From NCBI GenBank assembly GCA_022842065.1, contig JALHQH010000048.1, positions 1-64,000 on the forward strand: DNA of 64,000 bases, in the 5' to 3' direction. Made by a program: the position numbers and the translations under genes. This stretch comes from Caldilineaceae bacterium. Its GTDB lineage: Bacteria; Chloroflexota; Anaerolineae; Caldilineales; Caldilineaceae. This document shows, in pieces, positions 22,620 to 32,240 of this stretch. The notes below the pieces were generated by a model. The model searched no databases. It was given only the letters and a program-made list of their open reading frames with translations, and was not told the DNA's origin. How positions within the stretch are numbered: the first letter of the stretch is position 1; each line of letters begins with the position of its first letter.

Positions 22620-24917
22620 TTAATCATGTGATGGGAGTTCAAGCGCGGCCAAGGCCGGCAACGTAGGTGCGGAACCTGGCTCAACTTTTCGATAGCGCGC
22701 CTCGTTGGGAAATTGCCCCAGCGCCACCTGCTCTACCCAGGGCAAGGTCACGGTGAAACGGCTACCCTGGCCTGGTTCACTTTCCAATGTTACCGTGCCA
22801 CGGTGGAGCATGACCATCCGCTGCACCAAGGCCAGCCCTAAACCGGTGCCATCATATTGGCGCGCCAGGCTGCTATCCAGTTGGACAAACGGTTGAAAGA
22901 GATGAGCCTTGGCCTCCTCGGCAATCCCTACGCCGGTATCCCAAATAATGAACTGGAGAAAGCCCGTGGTGGGCGCATTCCCTTTGAGTTCCAGACCCAC
23001 AGCACCGCCATTCGGGGTAAATTTGATCGCATTGCTCAGCAAGTTGATCAGGATCTGCTTGAGCCGCCGCCCATCCGCGACCATCGTCCGCACCTTGTCG
23101 TCTAAGTCCACGGAAACCCGAAGCGCTTTCTTTTCGGCAGTGGGTTGAATCAGGCGCAGACTGGATTGACAGGCAGCCAATACGTCAACCGTTTCCAGCA
23201 CCGGCGTCATCTGGCCGGATTCTACCTTGGCCAGATCCAGAATATCATTGATTAAGGCAAGCAGGTGCCGGCCACTGGAGTCAATCGTACTCAAAGCCTT
23301 GCGTTGGCGCTCCCCCACCGTACCATAGATCTCATCCAGCAACGCTTCGGTCATCCCCAAAATGCTGTTGAGCGGCGTGCGTAATTCGTGGCTCATGCTG
23401 GCGAGGAATTCATCTTTCAGGCGTGAAGCCTTGGCCAACTGTTCGATCAGCTCAGTTTGCGCCTGCTCGCTCTTTTTGCGTGCGGTGATATCCTGCACCG
23501 CACCCTGATAATAGAGCGGTTGACCTTCGGTATCGCGCACCAGGATAGCAGTCTCCGAAATCCAGATCCGTTCACGGTTTTTGTGGCGATAGATCTCTGA
23601 TTCAAAATTTTCCACCACTCCTTGCTCGGCCATGAGGCGGCTAAAATCGGCACGGCGTTGTGGGTCCACATACCACTCATTAGCGATATCATGGACTGCC
23701 ACAAGCATTTCGGTTTCAGTGTTGTAACCATTCAAAGCCACAAGCGCAGGGTTGGCGCGCAGTTGCAGGCCCGTGAGGCTCGAGCGGTAGATCCCGATCG
23801 GGACATTGTCAAAAAGCGTACGATACTCTTCTTCGGCTTTACGGAGTGCCCGTTCCGCCAGTTTGCGCTCCTGCAACTCTTTTTGCAGCGCTTCACTGGT
23901 CTCCCGTAAGCTGGCCGTGCGTTCTTCGACCCGTTGGCTTAGCAGTGCGCGCTCCGCATGCAGGGCACGTTCGGCCTCTTTGCGCGCAGTGATATCTAAA
24001 ACCACACAAGTTGCCCCGCGAAAATTTTCAGTCGCGTCGAAATTAGGCGTAGCCGAAACCAGAATTGTGATGGGGGTCCCATCTTTGCGACAGGTATTTA
24101 GCTCATAGGTCGAGCGTTGATGTTGGGTCCGGATCGCGGTCTGGCGGCGCAAAATCTCGGCATTGACCTCGTCATAGTAGATCACTTCATCATTCCGCTG
24201 ATTGAGCAATTCTGCCCGCGTATAGCCAAAGATCTCACAAAATTTATCATTAACATAACGAAAGATCTCGCGTTCATCGCTGATGACAAAGCCTTCATTC
24301 ATCGTCTGCAGCAACTGTTGATATTCCAAATCACGCTGATCAAGATCCTGACGCAAGGTTGCACTGGTTTCTAAAATTTCGCGCAAATAGTTAACCAGCG
24401 CCAGCCCAAGCCGAACACAGCCAACAAAGACAAGCAGTGGGAAGATGTAGAGTGTGGTTAAGAGGGCAGGGCTGTAATCGAGTTGGAGGGTGGGGATAAA
24501 CTGACGCACAGTCAGCGCAACAATAAACAACCCGCCGCCGAAATTACACCAGCGCCAAGCATTACTGCGGCTATCGATAAAAGCCACAAAAAAAATTAAG
24601 GCCCCAAAGACAATCACGCCAATCATAATTAAGGCGGGCGGAACTATACCAACAAAGAGGGTGCTAACACTAAAGAGCAGCACCAACATAAAGCCTTGGG
24701 CGGTAAGCGCGGTCTGCGCCACTTGTAGCTGAGGCCGATAGTACGCAATCGGCCAAGCACTAAGGCCAAAGGCGACTGTCTGCAGCAAAGTGAGCGGACT
24801 GCGATTCCATGCATAACAAATAGCCGTGACGAGCGTGGCACCGATCAGCAGATAGAAAGCATTACGGAAGAGCACATAGCGCAATTTTTGTTGGTAAAAA
24901 TTCAGAACATTGGTCAT
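22620..24917 (-). CDS. Membrane-bound PAS sensor histidine kinase
   Basis: 765 residues. The first about 180 contain some six hydrophobic segments, forming a membrane sensor region. A short coiled coil leads to a PAS/PAC unit (about 200-315, MNEGFVISDEREIFRYVND), a second coiled coil, and another PAS/PAC (about 368-485, FDNVPIGIYRSSLTGLQL). HisKA follows with phospho-accepting His510 in SMSHELRTPLNSILG. The HATPase domain (about 610-730) has NLLSNAIKFTPNGG (N box), DTGVGI (G1) and GTGLGLALV (G2). There is no receiver domain and no response regulator gene nearby, so the partner is unknown. Confidence 0.92.
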   Translation of the reverse strand: MTNVLNFYQQKLRYVLFRNAFYLLIGATLVTAICYAWNRSPLTLLQTVAFGLSAWPIAYYRPQLQVAQTALTAQGFMLVLLFSVSTLFVGIVPPALIMIGVIVFGALIFFVAFIDSRSNAWRWCNFGGGLFIVALTVRQFIPTLQLDYSPALLTTLYIFPLLVFVGCVRLGLALVNYLREILETSATLRQDLDQRDLEYQQLLQTMNEGFVISDEREIFRYVNDKFCEIFGYTRAELLNQRNDEVIYYDEVNAEILRRQTAIRTQHQRSTYELNTCRKDGTPITILVSATPNFDATENFRGATCVVLDITARKEAERALHAERALLSQRVEERTASLRETSEALQKELQERKLAERALRKAEEEYRTLFDNVPIGIYRSSLTGLQLRANPALVALNGYNTETEMLVAVHDIANEWYVDPQRRADFSRLMAEQGVVENFESEIYRHKNRERIWISETAILVRDTEGQPLYYQGAVQDITARKKSEQAQTELIEQLAKASRLKDEFLASMSHELRTPLNSILGMTEALLDEIYGTVGERQRKALSTIDSSGRHLLALINDILDLAKVESGQMTPVLETVDVLAACQSSLRLIQPTAEKKALRVSVDLDDKVRTMVADGRRLKQILINLLSNAIKFTPNGGAVGLELKGNAPTTGFLQFIIWDTGVGIAEEAKAHLFQPFVQLDSSLARQYDGTGLGLALVQRMVMLHRGTVTLESEPGQGSRFTVTLPWVEQVALGQFPNEARYRKVEPGSAPTLPALAALELPSHD

Positions 24918-24978
24918 AGTTTAGTGATACCGAATTATAACGATTCAGGTGCGGCACACCTGAATCATTATACCAAAT

Positions 24979-26280
24979 TTAAGCAGCAGCCGGTTTGGAC
25001 GCATCTTCACTGGTAGCTAATGTCTCCACCGGGCGCGCTTCGTGCAGTGCCCCCAGTCGACGCAACTCGGGAGATAACCAAGCTGCCGCCCCTACCACGA
25101 ATAGCGTCCCAATCCCACCACTGACGACGGAGAAGACCGGACCAAACCATTGCGCCACTAGACCGGATTCAAAGCCCCCCAACTCGTTGGAGGCCCCAAC
25201 AAAGACACTGGTCACGGCTGAAACCCGCCCGCGCATGTGATCAGGGGTAAGCAGCTGTTGCAAGGTCTGGCGTATAACCATACTGACATTATCAAAGGCA
25301 CCTGTCAGAAAGAGCATAAAAAAGGAGAGCCAGAAAGACTCTGAGAAACCAAAGATAATGGTCGCGACACCAAAGCCGGCCACATTCAAGAGCAAGCTCC
25401 AGCCGGCACGCTGCATGGGCGGCATGTAGATCAACAGTGCGGCCATCGCGAACGAGCCAACCGCGGGTGCGGCGCGCAGCCAACCGTAGCCGGCGGCACC
25501 CACATTCAGAATCGACTCGGCATAGACCGGCAACAGATAAACAGCACCGCCCAGCAGCACCGCAAAGAGATCTAGCGTAATCATCGTGAAGATAATTCGC
25601 GTATTCCAGACAAAGTGGATCCCGGCAAACAACGTTTGCAGCGAAACCGTGCCGGCACGCGCACTCTCCCTTTTGAAATTGAGCTGCGTCAACATCACAA
25701 TGAAAATAGCAGAGGTCAGCGCCGTGATCAGATAGGCTGACGGCACATGAAAGGCCACGATCAGCCCCCCAACTGCCGGCCCTAGCACGCCAGCGATCTG
25801 CATCAGGCTCATATTCCAAGTAACCGCATTAGGAAAGACCGCGGTTGGCACCAATTGTGGCACCAACGCCGAGCGCGCCGGCCGGCCCAGCATTACCGCC
25901 GCAGCGTCCAGAAAGAGCAGAATATACATCCAGGTGGTCGAGCCTTGCGTAAAAGAGAGATAGGCCAGCGCAGCCGAAGTAATCGTCATCGCCCAAAGAC
26001 TCAGCATGACCAGGTGTGGTCGGCTATATTTGTCAGCCAGATAACCGGCGGGCAGGGCAAGCAACATAGTCGGCAGTGCTTGGGCTAATCCGACTAAGCC
26101 CAAGGCCAGTGGTTCGCCCGTGCGTTGGTACATTTCCCAGGCAATAGCCATACTTTGGATGCGGACACCCAGGTTGGCCAGAAAAGAGCCAAGCATGTAA
26201 AAGCGAAAGGCAGGGATACGAAAGGCAGCGTAGGGGTCATGTTTCTGGTTAGGTGCGGCAGATTTTGGTGATTGGCTCAT
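24979..26280 (-). CDS. MFS transporter, EntS-like (MFS_3)
   Basis: 433 residues with about twelve membrane segments. The opening FRIPAFRFYMLGSFLANLGVR, the loop LALPAGYLADKYSRPHLVML (motif A between segments 2 and 3) and RQTLQQLLTPDHMRGRVSAV are typical of the EntS/MFS_3 group, which includes siderophore and drug exporters driven by protons. No biosynthetic genes lie beside it, so the exported compound is unknown. It lies 61 bp upstream of the histidine kinase gene on the same strand and might be cotranscribed with it. Confidence 0.87.
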   Translation of the reverse strand: MSQSPKSAAPNQKHDPYAAFRIPAFRFYMLGSFLANLGVRIQSMAIAWEMYQRTGEPLALGLVGLAQALPTMLLALPAGYLADKYSRPHLVMLSLWAMTITSAALAYLSFTQGSTTWMYILLFLDAAAVMLGRPARSALVPQLVPTAVFPNAVTWNMSLMQIAGVLGPAVGGLIVAFHVPSAYLITALTSAIFIVMLTQLNFKRESARAGTVSLQTLFAGIHFVWNTRIIFTMITLDLFAVLLGGAVYLLPVYAESILNVGAAGYGWLRAAPAVGSFAMAALLIYMPPMQRAGWSLLLNVAGFGVATIIFGFSESFWLSFFMLFLTGAFDNVSMVIRQTLQQLLTPDHMRGRVSAVTSVFVGASNELGGFESGLVAQWFGPVFSVVSGGIGTLFVVGAAAWLSPELRRLGALHEARPVETLATSEDASKPAAA

Positions 26281-26631
26281 TGGTCAGCAGATTCAACCCG
26301 TGGTCGTAGCAAGACTAGTCCAGCGCATCATGCAATGGGGCAGTAACTAGTTCGGCAAGATAGAGAAAAGGTATTTTACAATCATACCGTAATTAGGCAG
26401 ACTATAGCAACTGCCCTTTGTTCAGTACTTACCTTTTTATCATTGTTGTTCAGTGGTATGTTTTTTTGTAACGCAAGCTGCCTAACATCAGCTTTACTAA
26501 GCAATGTTCGGTCGCGATGTAAAAGGTACAACCATACGCCGCAAAGCGAGCTCACAAAAAGCTGTCATTATGGCTTGACCTGCTTTCAACAACGCAGGGG
26601 CAAACGTGTTTGTTCTAGTTTACCAAGAAAT

Positions 26632-26660
26632 TTGACAAGTAATCGCGAATTGTTTATACT
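26632..26660 (+). promoter_or_regulatory. Consensus sigma-70-type promoter for tRNA-Gly
   Basis: TTGACA (26632-26637) and TATACT (26655-26660) are separated by the ideal 17 bp. Transcription would start near 26667, 12 or 13 bases before the tRNA. This is the clearest housekeeping promoter in the window. Confidence 0.85.
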
Positions 26661-26679
26661 CTTCCCTGTTGATAAAAAC

Positions 26680-26750
26680 GCGGCTGTAGTGTAGCGGTAA
26701 CACACGTGCTTCCCAAGCACTTATCACGAGTTCGAGTCTCGTCAGCCGCT
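26680..26750 (+). tRNA. tRNA-Gly (anticodon CCC)
   Basis: 71 nt. The acceptor stem GCGGCTG pairs perfectly with CAGCCGC (26743-26749), with discriminator T26750. The D stem is GTGT/ACAC with loop AGCGGTA. The anticodon loop TTCCCAA gives CCC, reading GGG. The T arm is ACGAG-TTCGAGT-CTCGT. The outermost anticodon-stem pair (C-T) is a mismatch. CCA is not encoded. It is flanked by a consensus promoter and a strong terminator, so it is an independent transcription unit. Confidence 0.93.
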
Positions 26751-26761
26751 CAACAAAGTTG

Positions 26762-26796
26762 AAAGAGCCTCTACCATTTTGGTAGAGGCTCTTTTT
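26762..26796 (+). terminator. Intrinsic terminator of tRNA-Gly
   Basis: A 15-bp perfect stem (AAAGAGCCTCTACCA and its complement) with a TTT loop, running into a T-run at 26792-26796. It begins 12 bp after the tRNA. Confidence 0.9.
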
Positions 26797-26893
26797 AGCT
26801 TAAGCCAACATGGTTGGTGCTTTCGTCTGTTGCTAAGCGGAGCAGCAGGCAGCTAGAATGGACGACCAGACAACGATCAATGTTGCACCAGCG

Positions 26894-27613
26894 CTACAAC
26901 AGCGTCAGCTTTCCCCCTTTGCCCTTCAACCCAAAACGTTGTGCCTGGTGATGGGCGAGGTGTGCACTGACTTCGAAGAAACCGTAGGTGCGGCGTAGCG
27001 CCCCATAACGGTGGTTGAGCAGTTCCTGGTAATCACCACCCATCAGCCGCCAGACGACCTGTTCTAATTCTTCAATGCGGACTAACATTTCGCCGGCAGT
27101 GTCGGGGGCAGGAATATCACAATAGGTGGGGGGATCGTTGTAACTGTAGGGAAAAGTAACCTGTTCAGCCGGTAGACGGGGCAGTTGACCTAGGGCAGTC
27201 GCGGCCATGCCAAAGGCAAGCAGTTGATGGCGCACCGGCTCTGGTGCTGGTCCAACGTTTGCGTTTTCTTCGCTGCTGCGCTGGTTAGTGGTGGTTTCGT
27301 CAGCCAACCCTAGTTCCTGATAGAGCGCGCCCCAATCCAACAAGACTCGATCTAAGAGAAAGCGCAGTTCAGCGCGTTTTGTGATTTGGGTAGTACGCAC
27401 GCTGAGCACAAAGCCCTCGCGTACTTCGGCCAGATAATCGCGCGCCTGTTGTAGAATCAATTGTTCGATCTGCTCGACCCCGCTCTTTTGCACACGGGCC
27501 GGCACAGCACCGATTGAGGCCTTATATTGCAAACCAAGCGCCAACATCTGCTTAACCGTTTCAGCTAGTTCGCCAACACTGGCAAACTTGTACACACCTA
27601 ACGCTTCGTCCAT
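26894..27613 (-). CDS. Hypothetical protein (239 aa)
   Basis: 239 residues from the ATG at 27613, which has GGGAGG just upstream; a TTG four codons earlier is less likely. No family is recognised. The N-terminal half is helical (FASVGELAETVKQMLALG, EQLILQQARDYLAEVREG). A Gln/Ser/Glu-rich linker lies near 120-135. A Pro-rich segment (FPYSYNDPPTYCDIPAP) precedes a C-terminal helical region LVRIEELEQVVWRLMGGDYQEL and a His-rich HLAHHQAQRF. There is no signal peptide or membrane segment. Confidence 0.65.
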   Translation of the reverse strand: MDEALGVYKFASVGELAETVKQMLALGLQYKASIGAVPARVQKSGVEQIEQLILQQARDYLAEVREGFVLSVRTTQITKRAELRFLLDRVLLDWGALYQELGLADETTTNQRSSEENANVGPAPEPVRHQLLAFGMAATALGQLPRLPAEQVTFPYSYNDPPTYCDIPAPDTAGEMLVRIEELEQVVWRLMGGDYQELLNHRYGALRRTYGFFEVSAHLAHHQAQRFGLKGKGGKLTLL

Positions 27614-27977
27614 ACATCCTCCCAAAACTGAAGACTATGCACCACACTGAGCAATGCGCTGGCAAGTAGGTTGAAATGTCACGCACGACCCACCGCACAA
27701 GCAGCAGGCAGGGCTACGTTCAACCCCAAAATAGGAGCGCACTCAGTAACGTCACCGACGCAAAGCAGTAAACCTTGCGCTTTATTGTCTACAACTGATG
27801 GCCAAACGCTGCCACTCGGGCCATAGAACAACACATTACGTAAAAACGTAACGCAAGCCCTTGGGCGGCAACAGCTGTCGCGCACCAGCTATATTCATTG
27901 TGTGGTCTATTGTACTAATTCCCAATAGAATGCAAAATCGTAATTTTTTGTTCAGTTTATGAGAGTATATGCAAAAA
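27614..27977. other. Intergenic, nothing recognised
   Basis: 364 bp between the hypothetical gene and the PAC2-family gene, both on the minus strand. No convincing frame, hairpin or repeat is seen. The left part is GC-rich and the right part (27900-27977) AT-rich. Confidence 0.5.
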
Positions 27978-28904
27978 TTAAAGCCGGTTGTCTATATCAT
28001 CAAACAAGTCGCCCAGTTCACGTTCCCAGAGTTCATCAAGCGGTTCAAAGGGCCGTTCGGTAAATTCACTGGTCAATTCAGCCAAATATTGGCGGAGGTG
28101 CAGTTGTGGCATTTTGGCTTCAAGATCGGCCAACTTTTCATCCATCGAGGCGACCAATGCTTCACTCTGGCGATCCAGGTCGGAGAGATCAAGGGGCAGG
28201 TTGAACATGTAGGTCAGCCGCTGCATTACCTCATACCAGGCTTTATAGTCATCTTCGATCCGCAAGCCCTGGAGCGGGACACCAGCCTGCGAAAAGTCAT
28301 AAGCAGGGACAAAGGCGTTGAAGACGAAAAGCTCCACATTGGCCCGTTCCGCCCGATCGACCAAGTATGAACCAATCGTGGCACCGCCTTCATAGCTGGA
28401 GAAACGCACGGCGTAGCGGCTGAGTTCCTCTTTCATATGTTTAAAGCTATAGCTGCAAGAGATCTCGCGATCCTTCTCGTAGGGCATGGCCCCATAGACC
28501 CCCCCAACGACAGCCACCCGTTTTACATGCAATTCCTTCGCCGCCGCAAAGAGGCTATCAGCATAGCGGTCGATGTCCAAATGCGGTTCCTCGCCCAGGA
28601 AGATAATCAAGCCGGTCCGCTCATTGCCGGCATAAAAGAATTCATTTTCGCGCGGACGAATCGCTTTGCTATAGCCTTCTTCAAATTTGACTTCCGGTCG
28701 CAACAGATGATGCGTTCCCGGAATCTGAAACAGATAAAACCCATCAGCCTTGATTTCGCCGATCTTGTGCGCCTTTAGATAATTGATCAGATAGTAGGGC
28801 AGCCCAGAAGAAACAGCACCGGCATCCGCCCACTGATGCCAACCGGCAATCATGTAGAGTGATTGCGGGGTTGGCTTTTCCCAAAGTTCAAGCGCATTCG
28901 TCAT
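27978..28904 (-). CDS. PAC2 family protein
   Basis: 308 residues. The PAC2 (proteasome assembly chaperone 2-like) pattern is visible: MIAGWHQWADAGAVSSGLPYYLINYL at the start, then LLRPEVKFEEG, LIIFLGEEPHLDIDRYADSL, VKRVAVVGGVYGAMPYEKDR, and a later Leu-rich helical tail with DLSDLDRQSEALVASMDEKL. Bacterial members occur in actinobacteria and Chloroflexota. Some are linked to proteasome assembly, but no proteasome genes are in the window, so no function is claimed. Cytoplasmic, no signal. Confidence 0.82.
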   Translation of the reverse strand: MTNALELWEKPTPQSLYMIAGWHQWADAGAVSSGLPYYLINYLKAHKIGEIKADGFYLFQIPGTHHLLRPEVKFEEGYSKAIRPRENEFFYAGNERTGLIIFLGEEPHLDIDRYADSLFAAAKELHVKRVAVVGGVYGAMPYEKDREISCSYSFKHMKEELSRYAVRFSSYEGGATIGSYLVDRAERANVELFVFNAFVPAYDFSQAGVPLQGLRIEDDYKAWYEVMQRLTYMFNLPLDLSDLDRQSEALVASMDEKLADLEAKMPQLHLRQYLAELTSEFTERPFEPLDELWERELGDLFDDIDNRL

Positions 28905-29265
28905 GATAAACCCTTATCTATGCTCAGCAATACTTCGCATCTATCTTTTGCGCTGAATGAGCAGCCCCGTTTTTCTCGCTGTTCAAACTGGGGCGCTCAT
29001 TTCAACCGCAGTATAATCGATCCGACCCACGCTTTGAAAGTGGGTTTCTTGGTTTGGGCTATCGCATGATTGTCAGTTTTCCAACAATTAGTGGCGGTTT
29101 GCCCAAATACAGTGCCTGCAGTAGCCTGCTCGACAGTATAACATTGGCTTTGGAGGTTTAAGCTGAAGAATAACTGACTAAGTATGCATAAATCACACAC
29201 AGGACAAGTATACGAGTAGAGCTTACAGGTTAATTATATTATCATACCGCACCAGGACGCTGAAA
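28905..29265. other. Intergenic, nothing further recognised
   Basis: About 360 bp between the PAC2-family gene and the terminator of the anti-sigma-like gene. It should contain the PAC2 promoter (minus strand), but no clear -35/-10 pair was identified. The right part is AT-rich. Confidence 0.45.
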
Positions 29266-29298
29266 CAAAATGGGACCCTGAATGATTCAGGGTCCCAT
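29266..29298 (-). terminator. Intrinsic terminator of the sigma/anti-sigma operon
   Basis: A 13-bp perfect stem (ATGGGACCCTGAA-type, 29270-29282 with 29286-29298) and a 3-nt loop. On the minus strand it is followed by TTTTG. It lies 32 bp beyond the stop of the 29330-31423 gene. Confidence 0.85.
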
Positions 29299-29329
29299 CG
29301 GATTTCAACTTCAGCACAAAGGCAATGTC

Positions 29330-31423
29330 TCAGGGTGCGGTTGTCGTAACAGTAGAAGTGGCGGTGGCCGTCAGCTCTGGCGCATTGCCGGCACCAGTTA
29401 CAATATCACCAGCGCCCAATGTATCATCAGCGATCACTGTAATGGTAAACTCCCATTCATCGCGGGCCTGGGCCTCATCAACAACTTCCAGCTTCACCTC
29501 GTAGTCACCCACGGCTGTAGGTTTGCCGACGAGTTGATACGTGCCGTCGGTCTCACTGAGTTTGAGTTGCAACCAGCTGTCCAAAGGCTCGACTAGGCTG
29601 ATCGTCAGCTTGCCGGGTTCCCTGTCACTTGCACTGACGTCCATCTCAAATTCGTTGCCAACGATCAGCACATCAGGCACAGTGCGCACAAATGTCGGCT
29701 TTGCGTTGACAACAATCTCTACCCTGCCGGGAACGCTCTGGACATCCTGACCCTCGCGATCAGTCACGGCAAAGGTAAAGCTGTCATTCCCGCTGAACTG
29801 GCTGGGTGGTGTATAGAGGACGACAGCACCATCTTGCGACAGCACCGAGCCATTTCCACTTGGTGTCAGATCAATAATATACAGTTGGTCATCATCTTCA
29901 TCCGTAACGAAGTCCAGTAATGGGATCGAAGTTGGGCTGTCCTGATTAACATTAATCTTAATTTCACGCACAATTGGCAGCCGATTTACTGCGGTTGGCG
30001 TTGCGGTCGGCGGCACGGTTGTATCGGTCGGCGTCGCGGTCGGCGGCACGGTTGTATCGGTCGGCGTTGCGGTCGGCGGCACGGTTGTATCGGTCGGTGT
30101 CGCAGTCGGTGGCACGGTTGTATCAGTCGGCGTCGCAGTCGGTGGCACAGTTGTATCGGTCGGCGTCGCAGTCGGTGGCACCGGCGTATTGGTCGGCGTC
30201 GCAGTCGGTGGCACGGTCGGCGGTATGGGCGTACTGGTCGCAGTGTGCGTCGGCAGGCGCTGCAATGTCGGCGTCATGCGCGTTGCGGTCGGTGTCCGCG
30301 TATACATGGGGGTAGCAGTCGCTGTCGGCGGTGTAAAGGGTGCTAATGTCGGTGCCCCAGAATTTGTACTGGCTGTGGACACCGATGTTGGACTTTTGGT
30401 TGGTACCACAAAAGTTGCTGTTGCCACTGGGCTCAACAGCCGTACCGTCGCCGTTGGTAGGAGCGTTGGCGTGCTAAAAGGACTCGTTTGCCCACCGGCG
30501 CTATTAGGCGGCAAGCTAGTTTTTGTCGGGGCCAACGTATTCCCATTTGACACCGGGGTGCTCGTATTCGGCTGCGCTGTACCATTATTCGACACAGACG
30601 TACGGGTAGCAACGATTGTTGTGCCGGCACGATCGGCGGTAGGCGTCGGTGATGTAGAGCCAGAACTGGTGGCGGTGGCAACCGCGCCAGTCGCCGGTGC
30701 CGACGTCGCCGTTGGCAGCAACGCATTGGTTTCCCCCGCTGGTGCAGTAGCCGTTGGGGGTACATCCACCGCTGCACTGATCGTGGTTGCTTCAGCCGTC
30801 TCGTTACCTTCGTCAGTACCGCCTGCGACAGTCGTGGCGATGGCTGCAGGAGTTGCCACCGATGGGGTATCCGTTGTTTCACCGGCAGTAGACAGATCAA
30901 CAGTCGGGGTGATTACTTCTTCATCACCGTTCAGAACAACACTTTCGGTGGCAGTGGGTGTCAGCGCGCCGGCAATATCATCGGGCGGCAATGCACCAGG
31001 TGCAATGACAGTCGGCGCGGAGCCGGTACCCGAGGTGCCCGGCGCGTTAAACTCACGCAATAACATGGGGCCCCATACCACGAAGGCGAGAATGGCAGCC
31101 AATGTAGCACCCGCCAATGTCAGCGAAGGTGCCAGGCGCAACCGTTGCTGCAGCCAATCCCACATCCCCCCTTTGGCCGCTGCGCGTCGTTGCGCAGGTT
31201 GGCGCACATAGGTCGGCAAGGGGCGCTCACTTGGCATCGGTGACGCCGTCGGTTGCACTTCCTCATTGACCGCAGCAGTAAGGGTAGAGGACTGTAATGT
31301 ATTTGCTACTTCAGCAAGCACCTGCTGTTTTAAACGTTCAGCAAATTCCGGCGGCATCTGCCGATAAGGCAAATGTCGATGGAAAAGTGCTTGTAATTCT
31401 TGTTCGTTAAAGTTCTCGGCCAT
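29330..31423 (-). CDS. Anchored anti-sigma-like protein with Thr/Pro stalk and cadherin-like domains
   Basis: 697 residues from the ATG at 31423, with GAGG six bases upstream and one base after the sigma gene stop. The cytosolic N-terminus (about 1-95, FNEQELQALFHRHLPYRQMP) is followed by one membrane segment (about 107-128, SLTLAGATLAAILAFVVWGP). The outside part is a very long Thr/Pro/Ser/Ala stalk (about 135-500), including exact 11-residue repeats PPTATPTDTTV. It ends in a cadherin-like domain (VTDEDDDQLYIIDLTPSGNG, about 515-595) and a second Ig/cadherin-like module (about 600-680). Its place right after an ECF sigma gene suggests a surface sensor that holds the sigma factor. A known anti-sigma (ZAS) motif is not seen. 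Confidence 0.8.
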   Translation of the reverse strand: MAENFNEQELQALFHRHLPYRQMPPEFAERLKQQVLAEVANTLQSSTLTAAVNEEVQPTASPMPSERPLPTYVRQPAQRRAAAKGGMWDWLQQRLRLAPSLTLAGATLAAILAFVVWGPMLLREFNAPGTSGTGSAPTVIAPGALPPDDIAGALTPTATESVVLNGDEEVITPTVDLSTAGETTDTPSVATPAAIATTVAGGTDEGNETAEATTISAAVDVPPTATAPAGETNALLPTATSAPATGAVATATSSGSTSPTPTADRAGTTIVATRTSVSNNGTAQPNTSTPVSNGNTLAPTKTSLPPNSAGGQTSPFSTPTLLPTATVRLLSPVATATFVVPTKSPTSVSTASTNSGAPTLAPFTPPTATATPMYTRTPTATRMTPTLQRLPTHTATSTPIPPTVPPTATPTNTPVPPTATPTDTTVPPTATPTDTTVPPTATPTDTTVPPTATPTDTTVPPTATPTDTTVPPTATPTAVNRLPIVREIKINVNQDSPTSIPLLDFVTDEDDDQLYIIDLTPSGNGSVLSQDGAVVLYTPPSQFSGNDSFTFAVTDREGQDVQSVPGRVEIVVNAKPTFVRTVPDVLIVGNEFEMDVSASDREPGKLTISLVEPLDSWLQLKLSETDGTYQLVGKPTAVGDYEVKLEVVDEAQARDEWEFTITVIADDTLGAGDIVTGAGNAPELTATATSTVTTTAP
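29991..30223. repeat. 33-bp coding tandem repeat (Thr/Pro stalk)
   Basis: About seven units of 33 bp, each encoding PPTATPTxTxV on the minus strand, five of them PPTATPTDTTV. The units differ mainly at third codon positions. Length variation by slippage is likely. Confidence 0.85.
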
Positions 31424-31424
31424 T

Positions 31425-32009
31425 TTAAGCCTCAACACCTATAAATGCATGATGGAACTGCTGCCGTACTCGACTCAAAAGCGATTCAGTTGCTTTATAT
31501 GAGCGCCCAAGCACTTCAGCAATTTCAGCCACACTTAAACCAACATGATAACGCAATAATAATGCTTGTTGTGCCTGCTCTGGCAATTCATCCAATGCTT
31601 CTTGTAGCTCTACCCCAATACTCGACGGCGCTTCCGTACTTAACCAAACGGGTAACTCTACAGTCTGCTTGGAGCGTCGCCAGTAATCAGCCACCTTACG
31701 ACAAGCAATAGAATAAATAAACGTGCTCAAGTTCACATTACCGTCAAACTTTTTAATCGACTGGACCAGCCCCAACAACGTTTCACTCAGGACATCTTTG
31801 GCATCGTCTTCGTTACGCGTGTTATAGACCATATAGTTATACAGCTTTGGGCTCCATTGATCCATCAATTGCTCCCAAGCTTGGGCATCACCTGCCTGTA
31901 GACGGTGTAAAAACGCTAAGTCATGCGGCGTTGCATGCTTTTGGGCATCGCTATCAGCATCTGTGTTGGTATTCGATTGTGGCTTTGAAAAGAATCTGCG
32001 ACTCATCAT
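31425..32009 (-). CDS. ECF-type RNA polymerase sigma factor
   Basis: About 194 residues if the ATG at 32009 is used; a GTG at 32042 and the ATG at 32006 are alternatives. Region 2 is at about 45-115 (WSPKLYNYMVYNTRNEDDAKDVLSETLLGL and FIYSIACRKVADYWRR), and region 4 at about 140-190 (LDELPEQAQQALLLRYHVG, SVAEIAEVLGRSYKATESLLSR). There are no regions 1 or 3, so it is an extracytoplasmic-function sigma factor. The next gene begins one base after its stop and is its likely sensor/anti-sigma. ECF factors commonly activate their own promoter, which would lie at 32043-32240. Confidence 0.9.
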   Translation of the reverse strand: MMSRRFFSKPQSNTNTDADSDAQKHATPHDLAFLHRLQAGDAQAWEQLMDQWSPKLYNYMVYNTRNEDDAKDVLSETLLGLVQSIKKFDGNVNLSTFIYSIACRKVADYWRRSKQTVELPVWLSTEAPSSIGVELQEALDELPEQAQQALLLRYHVGLSVAEIAEVLGRSYKATESLLSRVRQQFHHAFIGVEA

Positions 32010-32240
32010 GGATCGCAACGCCTGTAAATCATATAATAGCACTATCTATCTTTTAACTGATGACACCGATATTACTACATCCTCCGCTCAGTTGCGCTGT
32101 GATTGGAGTTGAGCACTACGACATCCTATGTAGTTTATCACGACTTATGTAGCTGAATCCTTACAATATTTTTATTGTGCTGTCAAATTTTTTTTGAAAT
32201 AAACTTCATCCCTGCAAACATATTAGCGAATCGTGTTACG

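Noticed and set aside
26443..26694. 83-codon plus-strand open frame before the tRNA
   Set aside because: It runs through the tRNA promoter and into the tRNA gene and has no ribosome binding site.
30189..31211. 340-codon Val-rich plus-strand open frame
   Set aside because: Antisense to the Thr/Pro stalk; its low-complexity Val/Gly/Ala composition simply mirrors ACC/CCG codons.
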